The position numbers and the translations under genes were made by a program. Shown here piece after piece: positions 23,101-36,600 of a stretch of DNA of 64,000 bases. The stretch spans positions 30,688,001-30,752,000 of the forward strand of contig OU612068.1 in assembly GCA_914767715.1 (NCBI GenBank). The letters are read 5' to 3'. Numbering within the stretch: position 1 is the stretch's first letter; each line of letters begins with the position of its first letter. This stretch comes from Membranipora membranacea. Taxonomy: Eukaryota > Bryozoa > Gymnolaemata > Cheilostomatida > Membraniporidae. The notes beneath the pieces were generated by a model. It had not been told where the DNA came from. It saw nothing but the letters and a program-made list of their open reading frames with translations, and ran no database searches.

Positions 23101-26100
23101 TTGCTTTCCTAGACACTTTAAAGGATACGCCCTAGGCATCAAAATAAATTTAAAATAAAACAGTTGTCTAGTTACCTTGGGGAAGGGAATTCCATCTACC
23201 CTGCAGCTGACTCTCACAGCATCAAGTCTGTTGAGCTGATAAGACTTATGAGGTGTCTCCAGGAAGGTTGGGGGATCAGACACCCGCAGCTCTAGATTTC
23301 TGAATGAGGATCCCCATCTATTGGTCACTTTGATTTTATATTCTCCTGCATCCGCCCAGCTCATGTTGGCAAACTCCAGTACACACATACCTGATAGGAG
23401 GGATGGAAAGGTAGCTATTACATAATATGCTATGACCAGGGGTTAAAATCACAAGTCTGTCGCTGACCGAAGACTGAGAAATAACAGAAATAACAGCCCC
23501 CACTGTATTCGGCGTCAAGTTGCTTCTAGTTTGCGAGCAGGTCGGAGCACACATGGGGCGTCAATTGAGCCCAATAGTTGGTTGACAGACTATAGCAGGA
23601 TTTGAACCCAAGACCTCCAACGATTGCGAATTAGAGGGCAGGCGCTCTAACCAACTGAGCTACCTCCTACTCCTATGTACTGGTAGGTTTATGTATTATT
23701 TTTATTATCATTTTTCCTCTCGTTTTTCATAAGATCTCATCACTCACCAGACGGGTATAGATTGGAGTTGTATCTCTCATCCATCATAAGCTTCTCTCCA
23801 TTGAAGAACCACTTGATCTCAGAGTTAACATGTGTGTAAACATGACAGACAATCTTGGCTCTTCTACCTTCCACTGCGTACTGAGAGTTAGAATCCTTCA
23901 TATCAAACCTTGGCTCAATAGCTGTAAGTGTGAAAAAAGATGATATGTCAGAGCAAGGAGTTTGAAAACTGTCTGTAACTCTCTGGTCAGAGCATACCCA
24001 AAAAACACCTGAAGCCTTTCTCTTACCAATCATGAATTTGAAACGGTATCATTGATTTCTCTCAAAAGCCGGTCTGATGTTTGACAAAAACTTACGATAT
24101 CCATCAGCGTAGGCCTTCATCAGCTGCGATAAGCTCTTCTTCTCTGATATATCTGGAACAATAAAGAACAAGATATTATCAAACACCCAACTACTCTTCT
24201 GCAAATGAATCATTATATCGCTCATATATTTCACCCCATGTCCAGGGGAGTAGTTTATCAATCAATTACAATCAAAACTTGACTGACATTCCTCTTTATT
24301 TTTACTGCAAATAATATCTGGAAAACATTTTGGAAAAAATTAGGTGAAATAAACAGTCTCCCAACCAATTTGCCATACAATACTTTCCTGGTTATCAAAA
24401 ACCCTCTAAATTGTATAGATATATAAATATTGGCTCTAATGGCGGTGCTGGAGCAAATTTTTAACACATCTACACTTCATACGGAATCTCACAGATAAAT
24501 AACAGTTAGTAACATACCAAGTTTTTGAATGCTTTTCCAGTAATAGTTATCCGACTCAGTACTTGTGTACCCAGTGAAGACTGAGGCAGTCTCGTTGTTC
24601 CTGGACTCAGCATACTCAACTCTCTCCTCCCAGCCTATGTTAAAAGCAGATGAAAATCCAAATCTTGTGAAGGTTTCATGCACTTAGTATAACACAATGA
24701 TTCCGTTGAAGTTCCTTACCTTGGTTCTAACTTCTATGTGAAGTAGGTGAACTTCTTTGTTCACTGGCCCTCATACAGCCTTGCAACCTGATGATGAGAT
24801 TAGGATCATTCCAAGTTAACATCAGTAGTAGGAAAAAGACACTAAATAGGGTCTACTCACCAGAACTAAGGAGGGATAGGGAGACAAGTGCAGAAAGTGT
24901 CGGGTAGGTAAACAACAAAGCTGTAAATAGCTGTAAGCTAAGGGTCAAACGGGAATTTATTAGTATGTATGATAACAGATTAGCAGTTAACAAGTAAAGT
25001 TCAGCCACTATTTAAAGCTAGCTAGAAAAAGCTATGATAAAAAGAAAACAAGTGATGCTTGAGTTTTGTCTAGGAAAGCTTAATTTTTTCAGTTACATTC
25101 ATGGAGTACATTAGCTGGAATATAAGCAAGTCATATCACAAGGCAAATGTTACATAAGGTCAACTAAGAATTAATACTTCCAGGAAAATAAGTAAGGCAT
25201 ATACACCATGGCAGTTAATAGTCATAGGATATACAGGAATAAGACATAGCCTTAGCACCATATATTGAGGGTAGAGGGGATTTGGCACGGTGAGCTTCAT
25301 ATGCAGCCATACCGACACAGAGGTGCCCATTGCTTGATAAAACTATGGGTGGCTCATTCAGAGATGCATTACTGTCGTACAGTTTAGGCATACTACGTGC
25401 TCTAGTCTGGTAACTAACAGGACCACTATTGGATCGTACATAACGTTTAGCGGGAGTTCTAGAGCGAGGTCTTTTGGCAACGGGAAGTCTAAGGGGATCA
25501 AAACTGTAGATATTTGACTGAAATGTGTATCGTGCAATATCGGCTATGTTAGTGGGTAGAGCGGAAGAACTCAGTCTGCGAGGGGCTGATGAGTTCCTTG
25601 TGGTTCTAGTTTCACCTGCAGGCCTGTAAGCTGCAGTAGTCGCTGTCTGTGTCGGCTCTCCCAGTCCTGATGAGCTCTTAGTTCTCACTCTGAACTCATA
25701 GTTAGTATTTGCCAAGTCTAGGCCTTTCACTACACATGATATAGCAAATAGACCAGCAGCATGCACTTTCCAGATATGTGAGAGTTTGGGGGCGCGCCCC
25801 TCCACCACGTAAACAGACTGTATATCCTTGATTACTGCAGGCCAGCTTAGTTTCACAGAACTTGCAGCAACATTCAAACTGTTTATTGTTATGACCTGGG
25901 TTGCCATGTCATAAGTATTGTCAGAATTATTCGCCATCAAACCTGCAAAAAAAGAAAAAATAATTCATGAGCAATCATACTGGGAGATCTTTGAATAAAT
26001 CACTACACATATTTTGATCATAACAATTTTTCATGTTCAGATATTTAGATATCACAATGATAAATTAGCCAAAGTCTTAATAACTCTGGAAAGCTAGGAG

Positions 26101-29100
26101 AGAAAGCAATAAAGATCTGGTCAGCATTATCACGCTCTAACACACACAGGTCATATGAATTGAGTCTGTTAAGGAGAAAAACCGAGATTTTGTGCATCAA
26201 AATTATTGTCTGACCAGACTTAACTAGACTCAAAAGAACCAGAATAGATTAAAAGACCATCGACCTGAAAATCCCATACAAAAGCTTGTGAAGTGAAACT
26301 GGTATAATATCTCCAACTGGGGAATAGTCTAAGTTAGATCATGATGGACATATGAGTTTTCATGGCCTTGTAAAAAGTAACAATTTACTTATTAAACCAG
26401 TCTGTCTGGCTTTTATCGATGTATGGCAATTCAAAAGTTGGTACATGAATATTCATAACCAGTTACTGTGGACAAGATTAGGCCTATTATCTATTTCTCA
26501 CCTATTCTGTCGACTGATGAATGCCTTCGATGACTGTGCATTGATGATGATGAGCCGTATTTAGATATAGTACTGGAAATGTAATCGCCATACTTTTGAT
26601 ATGATGGATGATCTTTGTAATCACTGTGTCAAAATAATAATGATAGCAATTATCCAAGTGGTTTATCTACTCTTGATCGCAGAGGGGATAACTCCTATAG
26701 ATTTTTTATCAGTTTTGGTGCTAGCTCCCTCCCTGCTAGCAGCGTGATACTGATTCCATAAGACAGAAATTGTAGGTCATCAAGTTCCAATCAACCAAAT
26801 GATTATTCATGAAATAATCTCTACCTAATATAAGTATTTCTTACACAACTGCCTTGCGATTTACAAGTTTAGAGATCAAATTCACAATTTTACTGATAAA
26901 CCAAATCAAGAGTAATAAATTTTCCTCACCTGTATGTTGGTATTAGACAGGAGTTGTATTCTCTGTGCTCACGCTGCATCGGTGGGAAATAGTCTCGCAT
27001 TAGACTATCTCGAGAACGCCTACTGCTCCCAGGTACAAAGGCTATAGGTGATATCTCTCTACTGGAAAGACTCTGTTCCAGAGAGAGCCTGCGCACCCGA
27101 TCAGGGGCAGTCATATTCAGTCCATATTGTGAGCTTGACTGTGATTGGTCGCTGGTACTATCAATAGACTGAGTTCTCTTTTGACGGGGTAAGGTAGCGG
27201 GTTGGGTGGATGCATCTAACGGACAAACATTTAGTTCCGTAATATACCAGGATAGACAGGTGAAGTGACACATGAAAAAAGTTAAGGTTTCAGAAAACTG
27301 GGTTTGGTGAAATAGGTAGACACTGAAAAACCGGTGAGGGTGGACATCAAACACACAGATATTGGTTGTTTCCATTTTCTTTAATCAGGCTGTGCGAGCC
27401 AATTGGTCTGTGTTGACAACATTAACACAATCTATCTCTGGTACAATAATAATATCTTTCATGTAACAAGATAAGGAAGCAGGTATTGCTTATCAAGGCA
27501 CCTGGTAATCATGATATATTCGTTTCATAATTTGGCTCTTCATACTCAGATATTTGGCTGTGGATTAAGGTCTGACACTTACTGCTGCTATCAGAGCTGT
27601 TCATATATTTCTTCTCTAGTTTTGAGAGCAGACTTGAGGTCTCAGTCTTTAGTTTAGATGGCCTGACCATCACTGATACACTAGCCGGACTTTCCTCACT
27701 CGCACTATTCTGTACTATGACTCTGTATCTAGCGCTCAGAGTGGAACAAGGCAACACTGAGTAATTGTCTCTGTAATGAAATATAATATCGTTCCACCTT
27801 CTGAATGCAATGAATGAATAAAAATAAAACAACAAACATTGATATAACAGTCTTACCAACTAAAATTCAGGTAGAAATTTAAACATGATTTATTACCCCC
27901 ATCCAACTGGTAATCATCACAGGTCTGAGCAGTCCTGGGAAAAACATCTATACAACATGGAAAAAGCCCAAATAACTTTTCAGCCACCATTTTAGCTTCC
28001 TTAAAGCCTTTCCTTTACAGCGACCAGAGCAGATATTACATGTAACATAAGTATATGTATTGTACTACCACGTTATATTAATTACCGGCCTGACTGAGAT
28101 GATTTGATTGACTCACGTGATGTTAGCTCTGATTCTTCTCCAGTCATTACCAGATTCACACATCTCTACAGAGTAGGATAGACCTTCAATCTCATCGAAA
28201 TATGCCGGTACCTCCCAGCTCAGTATCAGCTTACTACTATCTGTAGAGCTTCTCACTGCTTTAGGCTTACCCAGTATAGGATTCGGGGGAGCTGCAGGTC
28301 AAATAATTAATAAATGATTCAAAATCATACCTACATGATGATAATTGGCCGCAGGGCAGAAGGAAACCAGTTAACAAAAACAAAATACACACTTTGCCCG
28401 TAGCATGAACACAAATGTTTGTTATCAAAAAAATATATGTCAGCTAAAACGGTTGTTGATATATTGAACACTGTTCGATAAATGACAGAATGAAATCTTA
28501 CTTGGTCTATCCTTGGCTCTGACGTCTGCATCTTTGGATTTCTACAAAACAGGAATTCACACAAAATGAGATAAAAAACATCAAGTTTTCAAACGAGCGG
28601 ATTAAGGTCTTTGTTTATGAATTTATGAACAAGCCACTACCTTGCAGTACGAGATACTTGAAAAGCTCATAAGCTGGGATAAGCAGGTACACCAAAATCA
28701 GATATATAAGCAGTAAGCAGGGGGCACCTGAGGAGAAGTGTATGATGAGCTGAAGGCCTGGCGTTGTGCTGTCTCCTCATACATAGTTCTAGTTCTAACA
28801 GAATGAGAACCATTTGGTAATATCTGGTTGGATGTTGCTGCTGTATTCTTTGGCCGCACATCGTTCTCAGAGGAGTAGGTTATTGATGAGTCATGTGCAT
28901 TGCTGGATTTCTTAGCCAGATAATCATTATTATCGGTTGGCTTTTGTGAAGAAGATGGAGTCTGATAACTGTTGGTAGTTTGTTCAGCAATAATCTCCTG
29001 AGAACTGGGAGTGATTTGCTCTGAATCAATTTTATCTTCTTTACTCAAGGTGTCACCATTGTAGCTGGGTAACTTCTCAGCCTCAGTGTGGTTTAACTTT

Positions 29101-32100
29101 AATGTCAATGAGTCGTCCTTCATCTGAACTGGAGCACTTTCCTGCTGTGTTTTGAGTTTAGGGGCGATGCTCTCCTCCAGTACTTGGACTTCATCTGACT
29201 CTTGTGCTTTTCCTACACTGTTCCTTTCAGGATCTCTGACTTCCGGACTCTCATCTTCCATCGCGTTAGTATCTGCTGCAGAATGTAGAGACTGATCCAC
29301 AGTATCTGCCTCATCATAGTCTGATGAGGCCAACAAGTTCTCCTCAGTGGGAGAAGCTTCAACCTTCAACAATGTGACAGCAACAATACACAAGCAGGTA
29401 CAGGGTTAGAGAACACTGGGAGGGGGTGAAAAACATCTAAAGAGCTAAAAAAGATTGAAGCAAGGTGGTCTTTCAGCTCATTGACAATGAATATCAATAT
29501 TCATAAAAAATATATAGCAGGGGATATTGAGAAGGATGTGTCCTTCACTTTGACGGTGCTAGCAAATAAAACATTATGCCTAATGCACAAGAAGCAGGGT
29601 TTTCTTGGCAGGAGCTGCCAACAATCTCACTCACCACAATAACAGACTTTGGTCTGACATCCTCCTCTACTGGCTGCCTTTCAGCCACTTTGTCTATTGG
29701 TCTGAAATAAGTAACCAAACATAGATTTATATAATCATGCATGTAGGCCTACGAACTATATTTGTTTTGGCAAATACAAAATCAACCAATATTGTGTCAA
29801 TATAAATATTGATGTGTTAATATCACACAATCAAAGAATAATCGAACTGTGTTTTCTCATATCGACGGAGGAATTGTCAATATGTTACAATAATAAATAC
29901 GATATAAACTTACTCTGAGATGAATCTGGGAGTATAGAGTTCTTGCGAAAGGCTTACAGGCTCTTTCGAAACTGTGTCAGACTCATTTTTCTGGGAAGCT
30001 GTGACTCCTGTCTGCTTCATCTCAGTGGTGGAAGCTGAATCATCCAGATCCATAGAGCCTGTGGATACTAGTCTCTTCAGCGGTGGCTGAGTTATCTTAT
30101 TGTCTTCGATCCTCATCTCCTCAACAACACTAAACTCTTGACCTGCTACTGCGTGTGTATCTGCTGACGATGCGGCAGCAGTGTCTGGTGATTGAGTAGA
30201 CGATGCTGACAGCTCCTCTGTGGTGACAGGCTTCACCTTGTTCGCTTCCTGGGTTGACTGCACAGCGGATTGTTCAACTACTGCCCGTGGTGTCTTGTCT
30301 TTAGAGGTAGTCACTGTAGGCTCTGCAGATTGATCTGATTTGTCAGCCACTTCACTGACTGATGTTTTTTCCTGCAGCAGCTTTACTGACTTCTGTTCAG
30401 CAGTCACATTAGCCTTGTTAGACTTTTCTTTCTCCTCTGTGACAGAAACTACCTCTGTCTTTTCAGACTTTGCTTCGACTTTCTTTTCCTTCTGTGAGTC
30501 TGCTTTTTTCGACTCAGGCTCTACCACCTTCTCTAACTCAGCTTTCTTTCCTGGCTGAGTCTTTATTTCTTCTTCAGCTCTCTGTTCCAGCTTACTTGCT
30601 GTTTCTTCTTTCTTTTCGGGCTGCGCCTTCTTCTGTGACTGTTCCAGCTTACTTTCTGTTTGTTCTTTCTTTTCAGGCTGCGCCTTCTTTTGTGGCTGTT
30701 CCAGCTTACTTTCTGTTTGTTCTTTCTTTTCAGGCTGCGCCTTCTTTTGTGGCTCCGCCGTCTTCTTTGGCTCTGCTTTCTGTTTGGGCTCACTCTTCTG
30801 TTCAGGTTCTGCTTTAATTTCAGGGTCTGCTTTCACTTTGGGTTGTGTGTTGTTTTCCAGTTCTCCTTTTGGCTCTGCTGCTGCTGTCTTTTCTTCCGTC
30901 ACTACCTCTGCTCGCACTTCAGTCTTTAAATCTTGCTGAGATTTATTTTCTGGTTGTGCGTCTATTTCAGGGTCTGCTTCTAGCTTGTATGCAGGCTTAG
31001 TTTTCATTTCAGGCTCCGGTTTATTTGTTGGTTCAACTTTCTTTTCAGGCTCAGATTTCTTCTCAGGCTCAGCCTTCTCCTGAGGAGTTGCCTTCTCCTG
31101 AGGAGTTGTCTTCTCTTCTGGCTCTAGTTTTCCTTGCTGTTTCTCTTGTGATTTTGGTTGTTCATCTTTCTCAGCTACAACCTCAGCCTCTCGCTCATTC
31201 TTACCTAACTTCTCAGCTTCTTGTTCAGTCTCCACCACCTCTGCCTCCTCTTTGACAGCCGTGTCAGGCTTGTCTTTGGGTTTTGGTTTATGTTTTGGTA
31301 TATCACCTGAAATTACATCAAGCTATCAATTAACAAACTTTGAAAATGATGGAGGTTCTTATGTTAATATGAATATTTATCATCATTCGCACGATCAAGG
31401 ATTAGATAGTCATTAAAGGGGTAGGGGATTTCCAAGAAAGAGGAATTGTTTTGGCTTAGTTTGAGAAAATCCACAGTTCTTTCAAAACCAATCAACAAAA
31501 GATCTTGTGACCGGAAGGCTTGGGGATGAATAATATATAAAGGAAGAATAAATTCTAGATTAGTCACCATCATGCAAGAATAAATCATAAGATTTTAGAA
31601 TTTGTTATTTTGTACTTTGAATCAATTACAAAATGAAAAGTTGTCCTAAACTAATCTAACCACAACAAACCAAATATAAACCATAACAGTTTACCTTCAT
31701 CATCACCTGGTGAAAAAGACAAATCGACAACAATCATTGGGTTGCTATACTATTAGTCAAGTTTTTAGGATTGTGGCGCAAAAATATGAACATTGGTGAA
31801 TGATGAACAGATGATAACAAAAGCCAATGCTTTTTCGGAATCAAGTTTTGCATTCCACCAAAATCAAAGTGTGTTTTTACACGACACAAAATTGAAATTA
31901 CATGAACACCAATCAGTGTGTGCATGAAGCTAAGTTCCATAATTTGTGTACCATGCTCAGATTTAAATTTGAACATCCAAGGAACCCACTCTCTACTGGC
32001 TGGGCAACAAATCCTTATCTGTGTGACAGGGTTATGCCTTGAGAACTATATAATGCATTATAAACTGATATCAACAGCAGAATGACACACATTGCTCTCC

Positions 32101-33580
32101 TGCTGTATGTATAATAACATGCCTAGTCGCTGAATGAAACACCTTTTTCTATTACATACCAGTTTTGAGTTTGATTCCAGATTCAACTTTGCCCTTTTTA
32201 TTAGAGGCTATAGCAGTGTACTCTCCAGCGTCTAGGATACTGAGATCGTTCACTATCAGCGTGTATGACTCATCATCCTCAAACAGGAAGGTGTACTTAT
32301 GTCCCTTAGTGTTCAAAGGTCTGTAGTTATACATCCTGCATATAAGAGAAGAGAAGGAGGGCCGTGAGAGAAAAGAGCAGTGACCTTGGCAAATGACAGA
32401 TATGACGCACAAATTTATAACGATCACAGCAATCTAAGGACTGAGGAAAATAATACTGAAAAAAATCATTGCTTATCTCAGAAATGTGTGGAATGTTGTG
32501 TTATCATATCATTCTCCGTGGTGAGTCTATAAAGATGTTTTTGAACTTATTTAACCAATCATGCAAAGAATCATCATTGACAATATAGTCAATAGTTTAC
32601 TGATGCCGGTAAATATTATAAATGAATTGTTGTCAATCCTGACCTACCATTGGACTTCTGGTTCAGGGTCTGCTGTGATCTTACAATCAAAGCGGACACT
32701 ACGTCCATCACCAGCAACCTCATGCTTGAGGAGCTTAGAGAACTTAGGTTTTGTTCCCTTCACTGGTTCAGGCTCTGGTTTCTTTTTAGCTTTACTTGGG
32801 TCGGCTTGGTCCTTCTTCACATCTTCTGAAAAGAGGGAAATGAGAGTCATGCACTGTAGTAGCTAAACTAGTTTAGCATGCCTCTAGGCTTAAGAAAAAC
32901 CTCACAACACAGTGACCATGCATTTTCCTAAGGCAGTCCATACTACTATCAACAGTGAGCACAACTCATATCATAAGAGCAGCAAAGACTCGAGATTTCG
33001 AGTCCAACTTTTTACAGTGATGGTTGGGGTTATACCAAATCAAAACTATTAAAGGATAACCCATGAATAGGGGAATCGTTTGCGCAGATATAATACATCA
33101 AGAACCGGAGGTTTAATTTTGGCAAAATGCAAGCCCCTGATTATGTCTAATGTATCAGATATAGTTTAATTAGCCCATGTTGGTCCATCCGGGCCATCCC
33201 CCCTCAGTTGCACAACGGGAAATAAAATGCCAATTAAAATATATTCACATCACACCATTAGTATTCAATCAAGGAATATAGTTAATAGGGAAATATGACA
33301 GCAACATGATGCTGGTACTCAAAAAAAATTACTACCTGGTTCATCTTCCTCATCTTCTGCTAGTAGTTTTAAAAAATATGGAATAGATAAACATTTAAAA
33401 CTTATGCAGAAAAGATCCTCATTCAGCCGACCATATAAGAAATGAGAATGTTAAAGTCTAGCTGGTGAATAAAGATGATTCTGATGACAATCAAAGGATT
33501 ATATATATATAATATAATATAATATAATATATGATATATTATATTTATCCTCACATGGTGTATCTGTACTGAACATAGAC

Positions 33581-33619
<39 letters not shown>

Positions 33620-36600
33620 TGGTACTGAATGACTGGGGGGGGGGGGGAGATAATAAATCCTATTGATTTAATAGAACATTCGGAAATATGTGGATGTATA
33701 TAATACATAAGATACGAGCACCTGTACACTTACGGGTGCTAGCTGAGGTGTTGTCTGCTGAAGTGTGCGCTGTGAGTTTGATGGGGTCAGATTTGAGTTT
33801 TAGGCTCATGTGGATACGCAGACAAGCTAACTCATATACATATGCATCAGTACTTACGCTGTGATTTGGTGGATATTTTGACTTTACATTCAGTCTCAGC
33901 TTGTCCATGAGAGTTAGAAGCTTTAGCTGTGTACCTGCCGGCATTATCCCAGGCTAGCCCCTCAATATTCAAGCTATACTCATTACCTGTAAACATTGTC
34001 AGGTGAGCTGCTTATAAAGAAATGTTTATATTTGATTGCATCGGACTGGTGTGATAATATCACACCATCACCACACTTTCTATAATCAACAAGGAAATAA
34101 ATAATTTGGCTAGAAGGCACTTGAATATCAATAGACAGAGGAGACATTCAATGTTTTATCACAGTCATATGTCAGTCAGAATAAACATTGATGATAAATT
34201 TTATCTATATATATTTATGTATCTATCTAACAATAATGATAATATAAATATTGCTGGTTTGACATATAAAAACCTCGAGTCTCATAAGTATGTCTGAAGT
34301 AAACCTCACAATCTTGGTCGGGATTTCTATTAATGTGCCTCAACTCCAACTCATTGGGCACCTTATAAAGGATATCAAAGTGAAACTGCATCATGCGCAA
34401 ATAGTTTTCCCTCCTAGTACATTTAATTTTAGCTAAAATAAAACTTCACTAAATTTAATGTTTACCATACAGTGATAAAGTGCTCACTCTTGCCACGCTG
34501 CTATAGCTTTACTTCATATCCGGTCTGATAACTAATAACTAATAACTAATAACTAATGATTATTGAATGACAGTGCTCAGCATAACAGGGTTCATGTTCA
34601 TTGTAGCTTTATCATCCTTTGGATAGAAGTTGTGCCAGTTGGAGAACTTGATAGATGCTTCAAGAATGAGCTCAAGAGCCTCAAATGCCTCCCAAAGTGA
34701 GCTCAGCGATCAGTTTTCGGATGCCTGTGTAAAGTTTGAAACTGTTTCAACAAACTCAGGCAGTGTGTATGGAGACATTCCACCATTTGAGTGTGTTGGT
34801 GAAAGATTACACAGCCGCCGTGTCTTACCAAGTTCAAATAACAGCTCAGGAATCGACTGGCTTCATGACAAAGATGATGCATCTGATGATGAACTTGATG
34901 ATGTACTTAAACTGACTGATGATGACTTCAACCTCCAGATTGAGGCGCGAGATGTTGATACAAGCCTCACCTGGTCCAAAATGTCGGACGAAGAGGTAGG
35001 TGCTTTCATCATTAGTATAGAGTAAGGCCACACCTGCTTCTGCTTTTATATTCAGAATCCTTTCATCTTGTGTTTACAAATCATCAGATGACTTCTTAAA
35101 TGAGTATCATGAGTTGTAATTGAAGTTTGGGGTTCGGTCAACTATATCCCAACTGCTATGTACTTGGTTATTAGGCTGCTTCCCCAACTCCATATAACTG
35201 TCCCAATTTCATCCAAAAAAAATTAATTTCTTCCTGTCAACCATCTGCTTTCAGAGGGCTGAAGTAGCAGATAGTGTTATTTACACAGAAAGTGTGGAGC
35301 AGCTTGAGGCCATGATCAACAAATACGGAATAAATTTGGTAACACATCGTGACCATATCAGGCAGACATTGCTTCATACTGCCAGGAATTCTGAGTTTGC
35401 CAGAACATTGGTAGAGGCTTTAATCAGATCAGAAGACCACAACCAAAATGACATATTATTGGCAAAAGATGATGCGGACTTTTCAGTGCTTCATTCTGCT
35501 AGTACAATGGGTAGAAGTGACGTGGTGAGCTATTTGTTACTTCACGAAATAGTGGTCGAAAAGCTCTTGAAGGTCAAAGATTGGGAAGGGAACACGGCTT
35601 TACATTATGCAGCAGACCAAGATGTTGCGACATCTATAATGTCCGCTGCCAATGACGATAGTGAAAGACAACTTTTGCTTCTAAAAGAAAATAATGAGGG
35701 TGAAACACCTCTGCAAAAGACTTGTAAAGAGGGGAGGACTGATGTTATGAAGTGCCTTCTGTCATATATGTACAACAAACCAAAAACTTTGCTTGCTACT
35801 AATAACGACGGTAACACGGCATTGCACTTAGCTCGGAATATTGACTCAGCCGAGATTCTTTTGGAAGAGAGCAAACGCGTCCTTGGAGCAAATTATTTAT
35901 CCTGTTTGTACAACCTTAACAAGGCAGATCAAAATGTATTGCACACAGTATCATTTATGCAAAATGATAGTGAGTTATTCGATCTCATCCTGAAACTTTT
36001 TAATAAGAGTTTTGACAACAGTCGTTGTCATTTTTTGCTGGACGAGGATTGTAATGGTAACACTCCCTTGCTACTTGCTGTGAAATACGGGAAACTAGAT
36101 TTTGCAAAGGCAATGCTGGACAAGTGTGATAGTGAAACGCTTGGTCCTCTTCTAACCCACAGAAACAAGGAGCATCAAAATGTCTTCCATCTAGCCAGCC
36201 TTCACGTTTATTCCCGTGAATTCTTGGATATTTTTAATGACTACCGCGATGAGGTGGACTTTGAGGAGATATTGAAACCTGACATGGCCGATAACAGCCC
36301 TCTCCTTTATCTAGCAGGTTCACACAAAGTGAAACATTTTGCCATACAACTTTTAAAATTGCCTACTCCAGTAAGGCGTTTGCTAGCTAACTGGTCAAAT
36401 GCAACCAGTACTAACTGCAGAGGGATAGTTCAAGGACAAAAAAAATCTTCTGACGACTTGAATGAACGTTTCCTACGAGCTGTTTTAAACGACCAGAAAC
36501 AAGAATGTTTACATAGTTTTTACAGCGAAAAGACAGATGGATGGCAGTGGTTGCTGACACGAAAGTCATTTACATTAGATTTTGACTGGAGGCTACAGAA

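Larger units (their letters stand above)
22299..24634 (-). other. Exons for linker and two Ig domains before kinase 1
   Basis: Exons are 24634-24518, 24152-24096 (linker), 23921-23748, 23390-23176 and 22482-22299. The first Ig runs from I-E-P-R-F through I-K-W-F-F-N-G to D-A-G-E-Y-K-I. The second runs from P-P-T-F-L-E-T-P through R-V-S-C-R-V-D-G to [11 protein letters not shown]. Phases match throughout. The introns here carry the SINE-like and MITE insertions. Confidence 0.85.

Noticed and set aside
23590-23669. Functional tRNA gene
   Set aside because: A and B boxes are present, but anticodon, T and acceptor stems do not pair and no clear anticodon loop exists.
30340-31255. Plus-strand open frames opposite the P-E-K exon
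   Set aside because: Antisense shadows of the repetitive exon, with Phe/Leu/Ser-rich translations and no splice or start context.
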